Notes under the pieces: generated by a model | What the model saw: the letters and a program-made list of their open reading frames with translations, nothing else | The model's database searches: none | What the model was told of the DNA's origin: nothing | Made by a program: the position numbers and the translations under genes | In this document: piece by piece, positions 43,322 through 51,797 of the stretch | Numbering within the stretch: the first letter of the stretch is position 1 | How the letters are laid out: every line of letters starts with the position of its first letter | Source of the DNA: Mucilaginibacter phenanthrenivorans | GTDB taxonomy: Bacteria; Bacteroidota; Bacteroidia; Sphingobacteriales; Sphingobacteriaceae | Direction of reading: 5' to 3' | DNA length: 64,000 nt | NCBI RefSeq assembly: GCF_024721155.1 | Contig: NZ_JAHVAP010000010.1 | Coordinates: 248,001-312,000 of the forward strand

Positions 43322-44464
43322 ATGAAAAAGCATTTAATCCTAAGTATCGTTACCATTTTGTCATTAGCTGTATACTCCTGCAAAGACAAGGATGCCTTTA
43401 CTATTTCGGGCGTAATTAATAATCCAGGCAGCTTAAAAACCATCTACCTGATGGAGGCTGACAGCTCTACGGTTGCTGTTATTGACTCCGTAAATCTGAG
43501 CGAGAATGGCAAGTTTCAGTTCAAGCACAAGGCACCGTACGCTAATCTTTACAAACTAAGGGTGGGAGGCAGCATATTTGATATGATCGCTAAAAATGGC
43601 GATGCCATTGATTTTAGCACTAGCTTGAATGATAATACACATGCTTACGAAGTTTCGGGATCGGACGAGTCTGGGAAAATTAAGGAGTTTAACAAGATCA
43701 GTAATTTTTATGGCGAGAAGAATGCCAAGATAACCCAGGAATACCAGGATAAGGCGCAGGCTATTGGCAAAGAATCTGATTCGCTGATAAAGATTTACCT
43801 GCCGATGTTTCAAAAAAACAGTGTGGATTACAGTAACGAGATTCTGAAGTTTGTAAATGCAAACAAAACCTCCCTGGCTGGTTTCTATGCAGCAACATCG
43901 CTTGATCCTTCAAAATATGAAGCACAAATGATTACTTACGCGGATGATATTAAGGATAACTTTAAGGATAACCCGGGCGTGCAGAAATTCATCAAAATGA
44001 TGGTGAACCTAAAACCCGTTTCGGTTGGTCATAAAGCACCTGATTTTACAGTAGCTGGTATTGATGGCAAGCCAATAAAACTATCTGATTATAAAGGCAA
44101 ATACGTAATGCTTGACTTTTGGGCATCATGGTGTGCGCCATGCAGGGCAGAAAACCCCAACGTGGTTAAACAGTATGCTATTTACAAACCACTTGGTTTG
44201 AATATTTTAGGGATATCGCTTGATCAGGATAAAGCCAAATGGGAGCAGGCAATTGCTGCTGATAAGCTAACTTGGAGCCACGGCTCGGACCTAAAGAATT
44301 TTGAGGGCCCTACCGAAAGGCTATTTCATGTTGAGGCCATCCCATCAAACTTCATCATCGATCCGCAGGGAATTATAGTCGCAAAGAACATAACAGGCGC
44401 CGATCTTGAAGAATTTTTAAATAAGACATTTACCAAATCTCAACAAATCGTTAAAATAAAGTAA
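43322..44464 (+). CDS. TlpA-type thiol-disulfide lipoprotein with DUF4369 domain
   Basis: 380 residues from the ATG at 43322. 'ILSLAVYSCKDKDAF' is a lipobox. An N-terminal DUF4369 beta domain (~25-125, 'FTISGVINNPGSLKTIYLM') is followed by a helical linker and a C-terminal thioredoxin fold with active site 'WASWCAPCRAENP' (~265) and cis-Pro 'VEAIPSNFIID'. It reduces or exchanges disulfides in the periplasm. The longer frame from 43262 is repeat sequence and would spoil the signal peptide. Confidence 0.9.
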   Translation: MKKHLILSIVTILSLAVYSCKDKDAFTISGVINNPGSLKTIYLMEADSSTVAVIDSVNLSENGKFQFKHKAPYANLYKLRVGGSIFDMIAKNGDAIDFSTSLNDNTHAYEVSGSDESGKIKEFNKISNFYGEKNAKITQEYQDKAQAIGKESDSLIKIYLPMFQKNSVDYSNEILKFVNANKTSLAGFYAATSLDPSKYEAQMITYADDIKDNFKDNPGVQKFIKMMVNLKPVSVGHKAPDFTVAGIDGKPIKLSDYKGKYVMLDFWASWCAPCRAENPNVVKQYAIYKPLGLNILGISLDQDKAKWEQAIAADKLTWSHGSDLKNFEGPTERLFHVEAIPSNFIIDPQGIIVAKNITGADLEEFLNKTFTKSQQIVKIK

Positions 44465-44482
44465 CATTTAACAATTTGTTAA

Positions 44483-44505
44483 TGTATCTTTAACCATAAG
44501 ATACA
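44483..44505. promoter_or_regulatory. Candidate operator: dyad TGTATCTT/AAGATACA
   Basis: Perfect 8-base arms with a 7-base spacer, overlapping the first bases of the -7 box (TACATTTG, 44502-44509) of the response-regulator gene. A protein bound here would block transcription; autoregulation is possible. Confidence 0.5.
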
Positions 44506-44509
44506 TTTG
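44502..44509 (+). promoter_or_regulatory. -7 promoter box of the response regulator gene
   Basis: TACATTTG, exact match, 31 bases before the ATG; TTTG at 44475 is a possible -33 element. Confidence 0.55.
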
Positions 44510-44540
44510 CGCGCCTACTTTTACGCAAAAATTAACCTGC

Positions 44541-45233
44541 ATGAGTAGTTCTAACAAACAGAAAATTTTGATAGTTGACGATGAGCCTGATATTTTAGAG
44601 CTTATTGAATATAACCTGAAAAAAGAGGGCTACCAGGTATTCCTGGCACGCAACGGACAGGAAGCTGTTGCCGAAGCGAAGCGTTCATTACCAGACCTTA
44701 TTGTGCTGGATATAATGATGCCCAAGATGGATGGTATTGAAGCGTGCCGCATTATGCGCACCATGCCTGAGTTTAAAAATACCTTTATGGTGTTCTTAAC
44801 GGCCCGCAGCGAAGAATATTCTGAAATTGCCGGCTTTAACGTTGGCGCCGATGATTATATAGCTAAGCCTATAAAGCCGCGGGCGCTTGTAAGTCGTATA
44901 AATGCCATCCTTCGTCGCAATGCCCCTGCCGAAGATGTTACTGATAACAAACTTGAAATTGGTGATTTGGTTATTGACCGCGAAGCTTATCTTGTTTTTC
45001 AAAGAGGAAACAAAGTGGTTTTAGCTAAAAAAGAGTTTGAGTTGCTTTATTTGCTGGCCTCAAAGCCCGGCAAAGTTTACACCCGCGAAGTAATCCTGAA
45101 AAATATTTGGGAAGATTCAGTAGTGGTTACCAACCGCACGATTGATGTACACATCCGCAAACTGCGCGAAAAACTTGGTGATGATTGTGTGGCTACTGTA
45201 AAAGGTGTAGGCTATAAATTTGAAGCAAGGTAG
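44541..45233 (+). CDS. OmpR/PhoB-family response regulator
   Basis: 230 residues. Receiver domain (~7-122) has 'ILIVDDEPDILELIEYNL' (acidic pocket), phospho-acceptor Asp in 'LIVLDIMMPKMDG', switch Thr in 'FLTARSEEY' and Lys in 'DDYIAKPIKP'. The winged-helix output domain (~135-228) ends 'RKLREKLGDDCVATVKGVGYKFEAR'. No histidine kinase is adjacent, so it is an orphan here. The Bacteroidota phosphate-type regulator is a plausible but unproven identity. Confidence 0.9.
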   Translation: MSSSNKQKILIVDDEPDILELIEYNLKKEGYQVFLARNGQEAVAEAKRSLPDLIVLDIMMPKMDGIEACRIMRTMPEFKNTFMVFLTARSEEYSEIAGFNVGADDYIAKPIKPRALVSRINAILRRNAPAEDVTDNKLEIGDLVIDREAYLVFQRGNKVVLAKKEFELLYLLASKPGKVYTREVILKNIWEDSVVVTNRTIDVHIRKLREKLGDDCVATVKGVGYKFEAR

Positions 45234-45245
45234 TTTAACCAAACC

Positions 45246-45301
45246 ATCTTACAAAGCAAACGAGCCGTTCAAAACTGAACGGCTCGTTTGCTTTGTAAGA
45301 T
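45246..45301. terminator. Very long perfect hairpin after the response regulator
   Basis: 26-base arms (ATCTTACAAAGCAAACGAGC continuing CGTTCA) are perfectly complementary around a 4-base AAAC loop. It lies between convergent genes (stops at 45233 and 45311). It lacks a long T-run, so it may work as an RNA-processing or bidirectional terminator structure. Confidence 0.75.
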
Positions 45302-45310
45302 CCTGCCAGC

Positions 45311-45796
45311 TTAATGAGCTGCTGTTGCTTTTCTTTTTGTAGCAGTATTTTTTGCCTTTGTGGCTTTGGCTGCTACCGTCTTTTTAGCGTTAGCTACATC
45401 GGCTTTTGCTTTGGTAGTTACAGCTTTAACCTTTGTGTCCGCCTTGGCTTTTACTTCAGCCACTGCTTTTTTTGCCTTAGCAGTTTCATCCTTAGCCTTG
45501 GCATTAGCTGCGGTAACTTTTGCATCGGCTTTTGCCTTTACTGTTTTAACAGCTGCCTTAGCCTGGGTGGTGGCGTCAGCGGCTTTATTTGCAACAACAC
45601 GCTTTGCGGTAGTTACCTTTTTAGCAGCTGTGGCTTTTTTGGCGGTTACCGCTTTTTTAACGTCTTCAAATTTATCTTCGGCTGCGTCTTTTATATCTTC
45701 GGCTTTTTCTTTGGTTCCATCCCAAAATTCTTCAATTGTTTCTTTTACCTTCTCGAAAAATCCCTTTTCTTCAGGTTTGGTTGTGTTTGCGCTCAT
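45311..45796 (-). CDS. Lys/Ala-rich histone H1-like protein
   Basis: 161 residues. The N-terminal ~45 residues are acidic and helical ('FFEKVKETIEEFWDGTKEKAEDIKD'); the rest is a long run of Lys/Ala/Val/Thr repeats (AKADAKV, AKKAVAEVKAKADTK) ending KRKATAAH. Such tails bind DNA non-specifically, as in HC1/H1-like bacterial proteins; the acidic head is unlike H1. Mirror frames on the other strand are only low-complexity shadows. Confidence 0.75.
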   Translation of the reverse strand: MSANTTKPEEKGFFEKVKETIEEFWDGTKEKAEDIKDAAEDKFEDVKKAVTAKKATAAKKVTTAKRVVANKAADATTQAKAAVKTVKAKADAKVTAANAKAKDETAKAKKAVAEVKAKADTKVKAVTTKAKADVANAKKTVAAKATKAKNTATKRKATAAH

Positions 45797-45966
45797 TTTG
45801 TTTTTTATATTTAGATGTATGCATTTTCGATAAACAAATATTATTCCAAGCTATTTTTAAACTTAACTACAGTAAAAAGTCAGCGATTTGTATGTTATTA
45901 AGGGCATTATTCGTAGGCAGTAGCATATAATTACAGTAACCTGTTTTATAAGCTTATTAATAACCG

Positions 45967-45974
45967 TATTTTTG
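45967..45974 (+). promoter_or_regulatory. -7 promoter box of the pseudouridine synthase gene
   Basis: TATTTTTG, exact match, 6 bases before the ATG at 45981. Confidence 0.6.
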
Positions 45975-45980
45975 CCGGCT

Positions 45981-46700
45981 ATGAAGTTTCCGAAATTTGC
46001 CGACCTGATATTGTTTGAGGATGATGATATAATTGTGGTTAACAAGCCGCCGTTCATCAGTTCGTTGGATGAGCGCGAGGGCGGCGAGATCAATATGCTC
46101 CGCCTGGCAAAGGGCTATTCTGAAGATGCACAGATCTGTCACCGCCTTGATAAGGAAACGTCAGGAGCCTTAATCATAGCTAAAAATCCGGAGGCGTACC
46201 GTACTGTATCCATGCAGTTTGAGAAACGGCAGGTTAAAAAGGTTTATCACGCCATTATTGATGGTACCCATATTTTCGAAAACCTGTTGATAGATCTGCC
46301 TATCTTAAATGTAGGCAAGGGCAATGTCACTATCAGCCGGCAGGAGGGTAAAAGGGCTGAGACCTGGTTTCAGTCGTTGAAATATTTTAAGCATTATACA
46401 TTGGTGGAGTGCCGTCCGGTTACCGGCCGTATGCACCAGATCCGAATTCACCTGGCCACGCAGCGGGCATCAATAGCCGGCGACGAAATGTATAAGGGCC
46501 AGCCTGTTTTTTTATCTAAAATAAAACGCAAATATCATCTCGGTAAGGACCAGGAGGAACAGCCTATTATGAAGCGTTTCGCACTTCATGCGTACGAGGT
46601 GAGTTTTAAACTGGTTGATGGCAAGGACATAACCATTCACGCACCTTATCCAAAAGATTTCGAAACCCTGTTGAAGCTATTGGAAAAATTTGATGCTTAG
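45981..46700 (+). CDS. RluA-family pseudouridine synthase
   Basis: 239 residues. 'ILFEDDDIIVVNKPPFI' and the catalytic 'CHRLDKETSGALIIAKN' (Asp nucleophile) are the RluA core; 'GRMHQIRIHLA' follows. There is no N-terminal S4 domain, so it resembles the short RluA/TruC-type enzymes. It isomerises uridines in rRNA or tRNA. The ATG at 45981 is chosen over 45972 because the latter lies within the exact -7 box region. Confidence 0.9.
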   Translation: MKFPKFADLILFEDDDIIVVNKPPFISSLDEREGGEINMLRLAKGYSEDAQICHRLDKETSGALIIAKNPEAYRTVSMQFEKRQVKKVYHAIIDGTHIFENLLIDLPILNVGKGNVTISRQEGKRAETWFQSLKYFKHYTLVECRPVTGRMHQIRIHLATQRASIAGDEMYKGQPVFLSKIKRKYHLGKDQEEQPIMKRFALHAYEVSFKLVDGKDITIHAPYPKDFETLLKLLEKFDA

Positions 46701-46921
46701 ATGAGCCCGAAAATAGGAAGACGAAACAGCGTTGTGATCTTTCTTTTCTCTATGCACTTCCCCGACTCTCCGTCCTCCGGACTCTCGCTGTTGATTAATA
46801 GTATAAAATATTGCTTTTAGGCAACTTTTTTTTCATTTAATTGGTATAAAGTAATAACCGGCCTAATATAATATTGCAGATGCAATATGACACGGGATAA
46901 AGTCTTTACATAATTTACCTG

Positions 46922-48490
46922 ATGCTGAAAAATCTCCTGCTTGTGTTGCTGCTGTCCGCTTGTATTGCTTTTAAAGGCAATGCCGACGTGTTGACCATTG
47001 ACAGCAACAGCATGCCGAATATTCTGAAGATTAAGGATCAGCAGGTAAGAGAGAAAAAGCTTGTAAGCTACGTCAAACAATACCTTCAAACCCACCCGGT
47101 GGACAGCCTGAGTTCAGCAAAGTCCAGGTTGAACACAATATTAGGGGGAATAGAAAACTACAAGGCATTTGAATATTTTACAGAGGCCATGTACCAGCGC
47201 CGGTTAATGCATATGGACGACGCCGAGGCTGCAATGTTAAAAGCCATTAAATATGCCGGTGTTAATGGCGATCATTACCTGGTATTCACGTTTTTAAGCC
47301 ACCTGGCATTTATTCAAACCGACGAGGGTAATGCCATCGAAGCCGTCACAAGCTATGGGCTCGCAAAAAAAGAAGCGTTAACGCTGAACGATCCCCTCTT
47401 ACAACAGCAAATAAACGTGAACTTGTCCGACGTTTATTATAAAAATAATTTTTACAATCAATCTCTTTTTTACCTGGATGAGGCGGAAGCCTTAACGCAA
47501 AAATATGGTCCGAATGACGTGCATATCAACAAGATCATTTACTATAATAAGGCCGAGAACTTTTTCAGGATGAACAAGCCCGATTCGCTTAAAAAATATT
47601 GCGATAAACTTAAAGCAATAAAAGGTAATATCTACAAGCTTTATACCTATCAGAAAAGAACAGAATATTATTTATACCTGCTACAATACGACTTTGAAAG
47701 GGCGGTAAGGCTAATAAAGGCTATGCAGACGGATAGCCTTTATAAATATAACGACCAGGATCAGCAGAACCTGGCCGACGCCTATTTTAATGGGGGGCAC
47801 CCTGATTCGGCAGTTAGAATAATTAATGAACTGTTGGATGAACCACTGGAGGTGAATCACCCAGAAATTAAATATCACTTATATAAGGTTTTAGGGCAAA
47901 TTGCCGAGGGTAACCATAATCCCCAGCTTGCTGACTATAATTTTAAAATGGCGCTCGAACAATCGGAGGATGTTATCAACAGGCTTACACAGGTAGGCAG
48001 TATTTCGTCACAAATTCAAATTGATGAATTGGCGGGTTCATATCTTCAAAAGGACGAAAGATATAAACGGGAGCGTTTGTGGTTGATGTTTGCTGTGGTT
48101 GTAGCTCTCCTGATCGTAGCTATAGTGACGCTGTTTTACCGCAGTGCAAGGCAAAAGCGGCATTATCAAAAGCTATTATTTACGGCGCAGAAGGAAGAGC
48201 TTGCCTTTATAAATTCACACGAGGTTAGAAAGCACCTCTCAAATATTTTGGGCATTATTGATATTATTAAAAATAGTGATAACCGAGAGAGGGAGTATTA
48301 CCAGTTTGAGGATCATCTTTTCGGCTCAGCCGAAAGTATGGATCATGCTATAAAAAGTATTTCAGCGAAATTGGATGAGCAGATTCCAGATCGAGGAGCT
48401 TCTGTTTATCCTGCCGGGACGTCTACAAACAAAGCCGTTGCTTCAACCCGGAATGAAAAGGAAACCTACGGGGTTTTAAAAACTTCATAG
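46922..48490 (+). CDS. TPR sensor-like protein with DHp helix but no kinase ATPase domain
   Basis: 522 residues. Signal-anchor at the N-terminus ('LLLVLLLSACIAF'), about six TPR-type helical repeats (~60-370), one transmembrane helix (~385-405, 'LMFAVVVALLIVAIVTLFY') and a cytoplasmic segment 'ELAFINSHEVRKHLSNILGIIDII' that is the His-containing DHp helix of histidine kinases. The frame then ends after ~90 residues without N, G1 or G2 boxes. Either a phospho-relay or decoy partner, or a truncated kinase; no kinase remnant follows. Confidence 0.75.
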   Translation: MLKNLLLVLLLSACIAFKGNADVLTIDSNSMPNILKIKDQQVREKKLVSYVKQYLQTHPVDSLSSAKSRLNTILGGIENYKAFEYFTEAMYQRRLMHMDDAEAAMLKAIKYAGVNGDHYLVFTFLSHLAFIQTDEGNAIEAVTSYGLAKKEALTLNDPLLQQQINVNLSDVYYKNNFYNQSLFYLDEAEALTQKYGPNDVHINKIIYYNKAENFFRMNKPDSLKKYCDKLKAIKGNIYKLYTYQKRTEYYLYLLQYDFERAVRLIKAMQTDSLYKYNDQDQQNLADAYFNGGHPDSAVRIINELLDEPLEVNHPEIKYHLYKVLGQIAEGNHNPQLADYNFKMALEQSEDVINRLTQVGSISSQIQIDELAGSYLQKDERYKRERLWLMFAVVVALLIVAIVTLFYRSARQKRHYQKLLFTAQKEELAFINSHEVRKHLSNILGIIDIIKNSDNREREYYQFEDHLFGSAESMDHAIKSISAKLDEQIPDRGASVYPAGTSTNKAVASTRNEKETYGVLKTS

Positions 48491-48506
48491 GCCTGGTGAA
48501 TTTATT

Positions 48507-49220
48507 TCACGACCAAAATCCTTCTGCTTTAATTTGATGCTGCCCATATCCCTGTTGCTTTAGCGTTTTCCGTAGCTGGCTAACCATTGTGTTATTCCCT
48601 GTAAGATAAAATATCGTATGTTCAAGGTTGTAGGATTGCTTTAAAAGCCATTCGGTTAACGAATGATGCCCATACACGTCGTTTCGTAAAACGGGCTGTA
48701 GCGGCGTGCGGAAATATTCATTAAATAAGCTTCTGCTGTGCTCATCTCCCATTAGCACGGCGCCGGAAAATCGGGCTGCGGGCATTGCCAGCTGCTGCAT
48801 AGCCAATATGTGGCCAATACTGCTTTCATCGCCCAAACAAATAACTGCCGATGTGTTTACCGGCGTTTGCCTGGTAGATTTAACTTGAAGATAGCCAAGC
48901 TCGTCTCCTTTTGTTAGTTGACTGGCCCATATGCTACCCGGTCCGTTATGCCCAGCGTCCACAAACAACGTGCAGGTTTGCGTTTCTGCATCCCAGCCAG
49001 ATGGGGTATAATCGCGGTAGGTGAAGTCAGCTACTTTGCATTTTATATAATTTACCTCGTTCCAGTTATGCATGCTGGTAAAAGGCATATGCAGATCGAT
49101 TTCGATTATGTTTGATGATGGCCATTTGCGTACTTCCAGCACCAGGGCTGTTTTTAAAACCCTATTCTCTATAACTAATGATGCTTTTTTCTTTAGGCTA
49201 TTTAGTATTAATGTATTCAT
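48507..49220 (-). CDS. Siderophore-interacting protein (FAD ferric reductase family)
   Basis: 237 residues. 'YRDYTPSGWDAETQTCTLFVDAGHNGPGSIWASQLTKGDEL' is the FAD-binding 9 signature of SIP reductases; 'VICLGDESSIGHILAMQQL' is the NAD(P)-binding start and the end 'IKAEGFWS' is typical. It reduces ferric siderophores in the cytoplasm to release iron. It lies 77 bases downstream of an AraC gene on the same strand, so iron or siderophore-responsive control is likely. Confidence 0.85.
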   Translation of the reverse strand: MNTLILNSLKKKASLVIENRVLKTALVLEVRKWPSSNIIEIDLHMPFTSMHNWNEVNYIKCKVADFTYRDYTPSGWDAETQTCTLFVDAGHNGPGSIWASQLTKGDELGYLQVKSTRQTPVNTSAVICLGDESSIGHILAMQQLAMPAARFSGAVLMGDEHSRSLFNEYFRTPLQPVLRNDVYGHHSLTEWLLKQSYNLEHTIFYLTGNNTMVSQLRKTLKQQGYGQHQIKAEGFWS

Positions 49221-49297
49221 TGGAGTGATGATTTAATAATACAAAGGAAGCGGAAAACGACGAGTCGTGAAATAGATAGATCGGGGTAGGTGTTGGA

Positions 49298-50149
49298 CTA
49301 TTTGCGGTAACTGTCGCGAAAGGCCAATGGTGTTTTACCTTCGGCGTTTTTAAAGATCCTTGAAAAATAGGTATGATCTTCGTATCCAAGCTGGTGAGCA
49401 ATTTCTTTAACGGTAAGCTGCGTATAGTATAAAAGCCGTTTGGCTTCTAGTATTACCTGGTGGTTTATCCAGTACGATACCGATAAACCGGTTACTTTGC
49501 TTAAAGCTTCGTTAAGATAGGAGCCTGAAATATTTAACATCCCGGCATACACTGACGGACTTTTTTCAACCAGGAAGTTTTCGGATAATAAACGCTTAAA
49601 ATCCTGAACTATTTGTTTTGGACGCGATGATGCCTTTACGTTTTGCAGGTAATTACTGTAACCGGCCGCCGCTATCCCCAAAAAGCAATTCAACAACGAA
49701 TAAACGGTTTGTAAATAAAACGGCTCATTTGGGTCACTTTTATAGGCATCGCTTAGTAACCTGATCAGCTTATGGCATTGTTCATATTTTTCTGTTGAAA
49801 GAAGATACGACTGCTGCAATATTAAATGATCTTCAAAAATCTCCCGGAATTCATTTGGTATCAATGAGGTATCTATAGCCATAAACCATCCGTTGGCATT
49901 GCGTGAATCGGCGAGGCAATGTACCTGCCCGGGCAGCACGTAATAAATGTTGCGCTCGGGGATTTCTACTTCGGCAAAATCAACAGCCATTACTACCGAG
50001 CCGCTTTCTATTATGAAAAATATGTAATGGTCATCACGATGCACTCCTAGTGCGTCGGTTTCCTTTTTCATCCGCAATTCATCAGTATAGTGCAGCAGCA
50101 AGCCGATATTGGCCGTTTCCTGCATCTTGTGTATGGGGATGTGTTTCAT
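49298..50149 (-). CDS. AraC-family transcriptional regulator
   Basis: 283 residues from the ATG at 50149 (the codon before it is GTG). An N-terminal cupin sensor (~30-110, 'HYIFFIIESGSVVMAVDFAEVEIP') is followed by a helical linker and the double helix-turn-helix ('YTQLTVKEIAHQLGYEDHTYFSRIFKNAEGKTPLAFRDSYRK'). Probably regulates the downstream siderophore reductase gene. Confidence 0.88.
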   Translation of the reverse strand: MKHIPIHKMQETANIGLLLHYTDELRMKKETDALGVHRDDHYIFFIIESGSVVMAVDFAEVEIPERNIYYVLPGQVHCLADSRNANGWFMAIDTSLIPNEFREIFEDHLILQQSYLLSTEKYEQCHKLIRLLSDAYKSDPNEPFYLQTVYSLLNCFLGIAAAGYSNYLQNVKASSRPKQIVQDFKRLLSENFLVEKSPSVYAGMLNISGSYLNEALSKVTGLSVSYWINHQVILEAKRLLYYTQLTVKEIAHQLGYEDHTYFSRIFKNAEGKTPLAFRDSYRK

Positions 50150-50162
50150 CACGCAATTTTAA

Positions 50163-50190
50163 CAAAAAAGGCGCTATTATGCGCCTTTGT
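50163..50190 (-). terminator. Terminator of the arginine decarboxylase gene
   Basis: On the minus strand AAAGGCGC, loop ATAATA, GCGCCTTTTTTG: an 8-base stem with a T-run, about 75 bases after the stop at 50262. Confidence 0.75.
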
Positions 50191-50233
50191 ATTTTCTAAA
50201 GAGACGCACAGTATTACGTCTCTACAATTTTTC

Positions 50234-50265
50234 CTGATCTCTGGTCTCTAACCTCTAATCTCTAC
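50234..50265. repeat. Family-D repeat
   Basis: TGATCTCTGGTCTCTAACCT continuing CTAATCTCTAC. It overlaps the stop codon of the arginine decarboxylase gene. Confidence 0.65.
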
Positions 50266-51656
50266 GTTGTATAACCCAGAATCTTCAATACCTGCTTGCT
50301 GTTCTGCTCCTCGCCGAAAACTTCAAAGTTAAAGGTCTCATCACGGTTGCGGCGAATGATCACGTGTTTTGGCGATGGCAGCAGGCAGTGGTGGATGCCA
50401 CCGTAGCCGCTCAATACTTCCTGGTAAGCGCCGGTGTTGAAAAAGCCCAGGTATTGTACCTTACGGGTTTTTGGCATAAACACGCTGTTCATGTGCGCTT
50501 CCTGGTTGTAATAGTCCTGCCCGTCACAGGTAATCCCGCCGAGGTTTACACGCTCATACTCGCTGTCCCAGTTGTTTACCGGTAATAGGATGTACTTTTG
50601 GTTAAGTGCCCAAACATCGGGCAGATTGGTGATGAACGAGCCATCCAGCATCAGCCAGCGCTCACGGTCATTTTGCTGTTTACGGCCCAATACTTTATAA
50701 AGAATACCCGAAGCTTCAGCAACGGTGTATTTACCAAATTCGGTGATGATATCCGGTTCTTCAGTGTCGTTATCGGCACAAATTTCCTTTATCCGGCTCA
50801 CAATCTCGTTGATCATGTATTCATAATCAAAATCAAAAACCAGGGAATCTTTAAAAGGCATCCCGCCACCAATATCAAGCGTATCTAAATGCGGATTGAT
50901 TTTTTTGAATTTGCAATAAAGGGTAACATATTTTTCCAGCTCGTTCCAGTAGTATGGCGTGTCAGAAATACCGGAGTTGATAAAGAAATGTAGTAATTTA
51001 ACCCTGAAGTTTGGATTGCCTTCGATCTTATTATAGTAAAAATCGATAATATCCTCCATGCGCACGCCAAGGCGTGACGTATAGAATTGCGAGTCCGGCT
51101 GCTCTTCCGCTGCTATTCTGATGCCAAGATTACATGGGGTATCCATCTCGATCTCGTCATCATACAGGTTAAATTCCTCCTTGTTGTCCAATACCGGGAT
51201 GATGTTTTTAAAGCCATCATGCAGCATGTCGACGATGTACGTTTTATACTGGAATGTTTTGAACCCATTGCAGATCACGGTAACATCCTTGCTAACAGCA
51301 CCTTTTTTCTCCAAAGCATCAATCATTGGCATATCAAAGGCCGACGAAGTTTCCAGGTGGATCTCGTTTTTAAGCGCTTCCTCAACAATATGTTTAAAGT
51401 GTGAGCTTTTGGTACAATAGCAATATTTATAGGTGCCGCGATAATTATTCTTTACGATGGCCTGCTGAAACAGCAGTTTTGCCTGCTGGATCTTTTTCGA
51501 AATTATAGGCAGATAAGTGAATCGTAGGGGAGTGCCATACGTTTCTATCATCTCCATTAAATTGAGGTCGTGAAAATAAAGTTCATCCTCAATTATCTCA
51601 AAACCATCCTGCGGAAAACCTACACTCAGGTCAAGAAACTCTTCGTAACTCTGCAT
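50262..51656 (-). CDS. Bacteroidota-type arginine decarboxylase (PLP fold III)
   Basis: 464 residues, shorter than SpeA (~630). PLP-binding Lys is in 'YKYCYCTKSSHFKHIVEEAL', substrate/PLP blocks are 'LHFFINSGISDTPYYWNELEKY', 'LDIGGGMPFKDS' and 'NLGGITCDGQDYYN'. Family members convert arginine to agmatine for polyamine synthesis. A strong -7 box (minus TACATTTG, 51679-51672) lies 15 bases upstream of the ATG. Next to ctlX and arginine deiminase genes, all on the minus strand. Confidence 0.85.
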   Translation of the reverse strand: MQSYEEFLDLSVGFPQDGFEIIEDELYFHDLNLMEMIETYGTPLRFTYLPIISKKIQQAKLLFQQAIVKNNYRGTYKYCYCTKSSHFKHIVEEALKNEIHLETSSAFDMPMIDALEKKGAVSKDVTVICNGFKTFQYKTYIVDMLHDGFKNIIPVLDNKEEFNLYDDEIEMDTPCNLGIRIAAEEQPDSQFYTSRLGVRMEDIIDFYYNKIEGNPNFRVKLLHFFINSGISDTPYYWNELEKYVTLYCKFKKINPHLDTLDIGGGMPFKDSLVFDFDYEYMINEIVSRIKEICADNDTEEPDIITEFGKYTVAEASGILYKVLGRKQQNDRERWLMLDGSFITNLPDVWALNQKYILLPVNNWDSEYERVNLGGITCDGQDYYNQEAHMNSVFMPKTRKVQYLGFFNTGAYQEVLSGYGGIHHCLLPSPKHVIIRRNRDETFNFEVFGEEQNSKQVLKILGYTT

Positions 51657-51671
51657 TTATTAAAATTTTGG

Positions 51672-51679
51672 CAAATGTA
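51672..51679 (-). promoter_or_regulatory. -7 promoter box of the arginine decarboxylase gene
   Basis: Minus-strand TACATTTG, exact match, 15 bases before the ATG at 51656. Confidence 0.55.
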
Positions 51680-51723
51680 ATTTTTAAACACAACAATTGG
51701 TGTATTGTTATGTAATTTTTTGA

Positions 51724-51797
51724 GGGTTCATAGTTAATAGTAGCTGCGCTGTTAAGAGACGGGCGCCCTGGCTTTTTCGGCTATGAACCATGAACCC
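51724..51797. repeat. Family-C inverted array overlapping the ctlX 3' end
   Basis: GGGTTCATAGTTAATAGTAG against GGCTATGAACCATGAACCC. In the ctlX frame it encodes about the last 14 residues (GSWFIAEKARAPVS). Confidence 0.75.

Noticed and set aside
45360..45833. 157-residue Ala/Val/Phe-rich plus-strand frame opposite the Lys/Ala-rich gene
   Set aside because: It mirrors the low-complexity codons of the minus-strand gene; no start region, motif or composition of a real protein, and the minus-strand product has a proper N-terminus.
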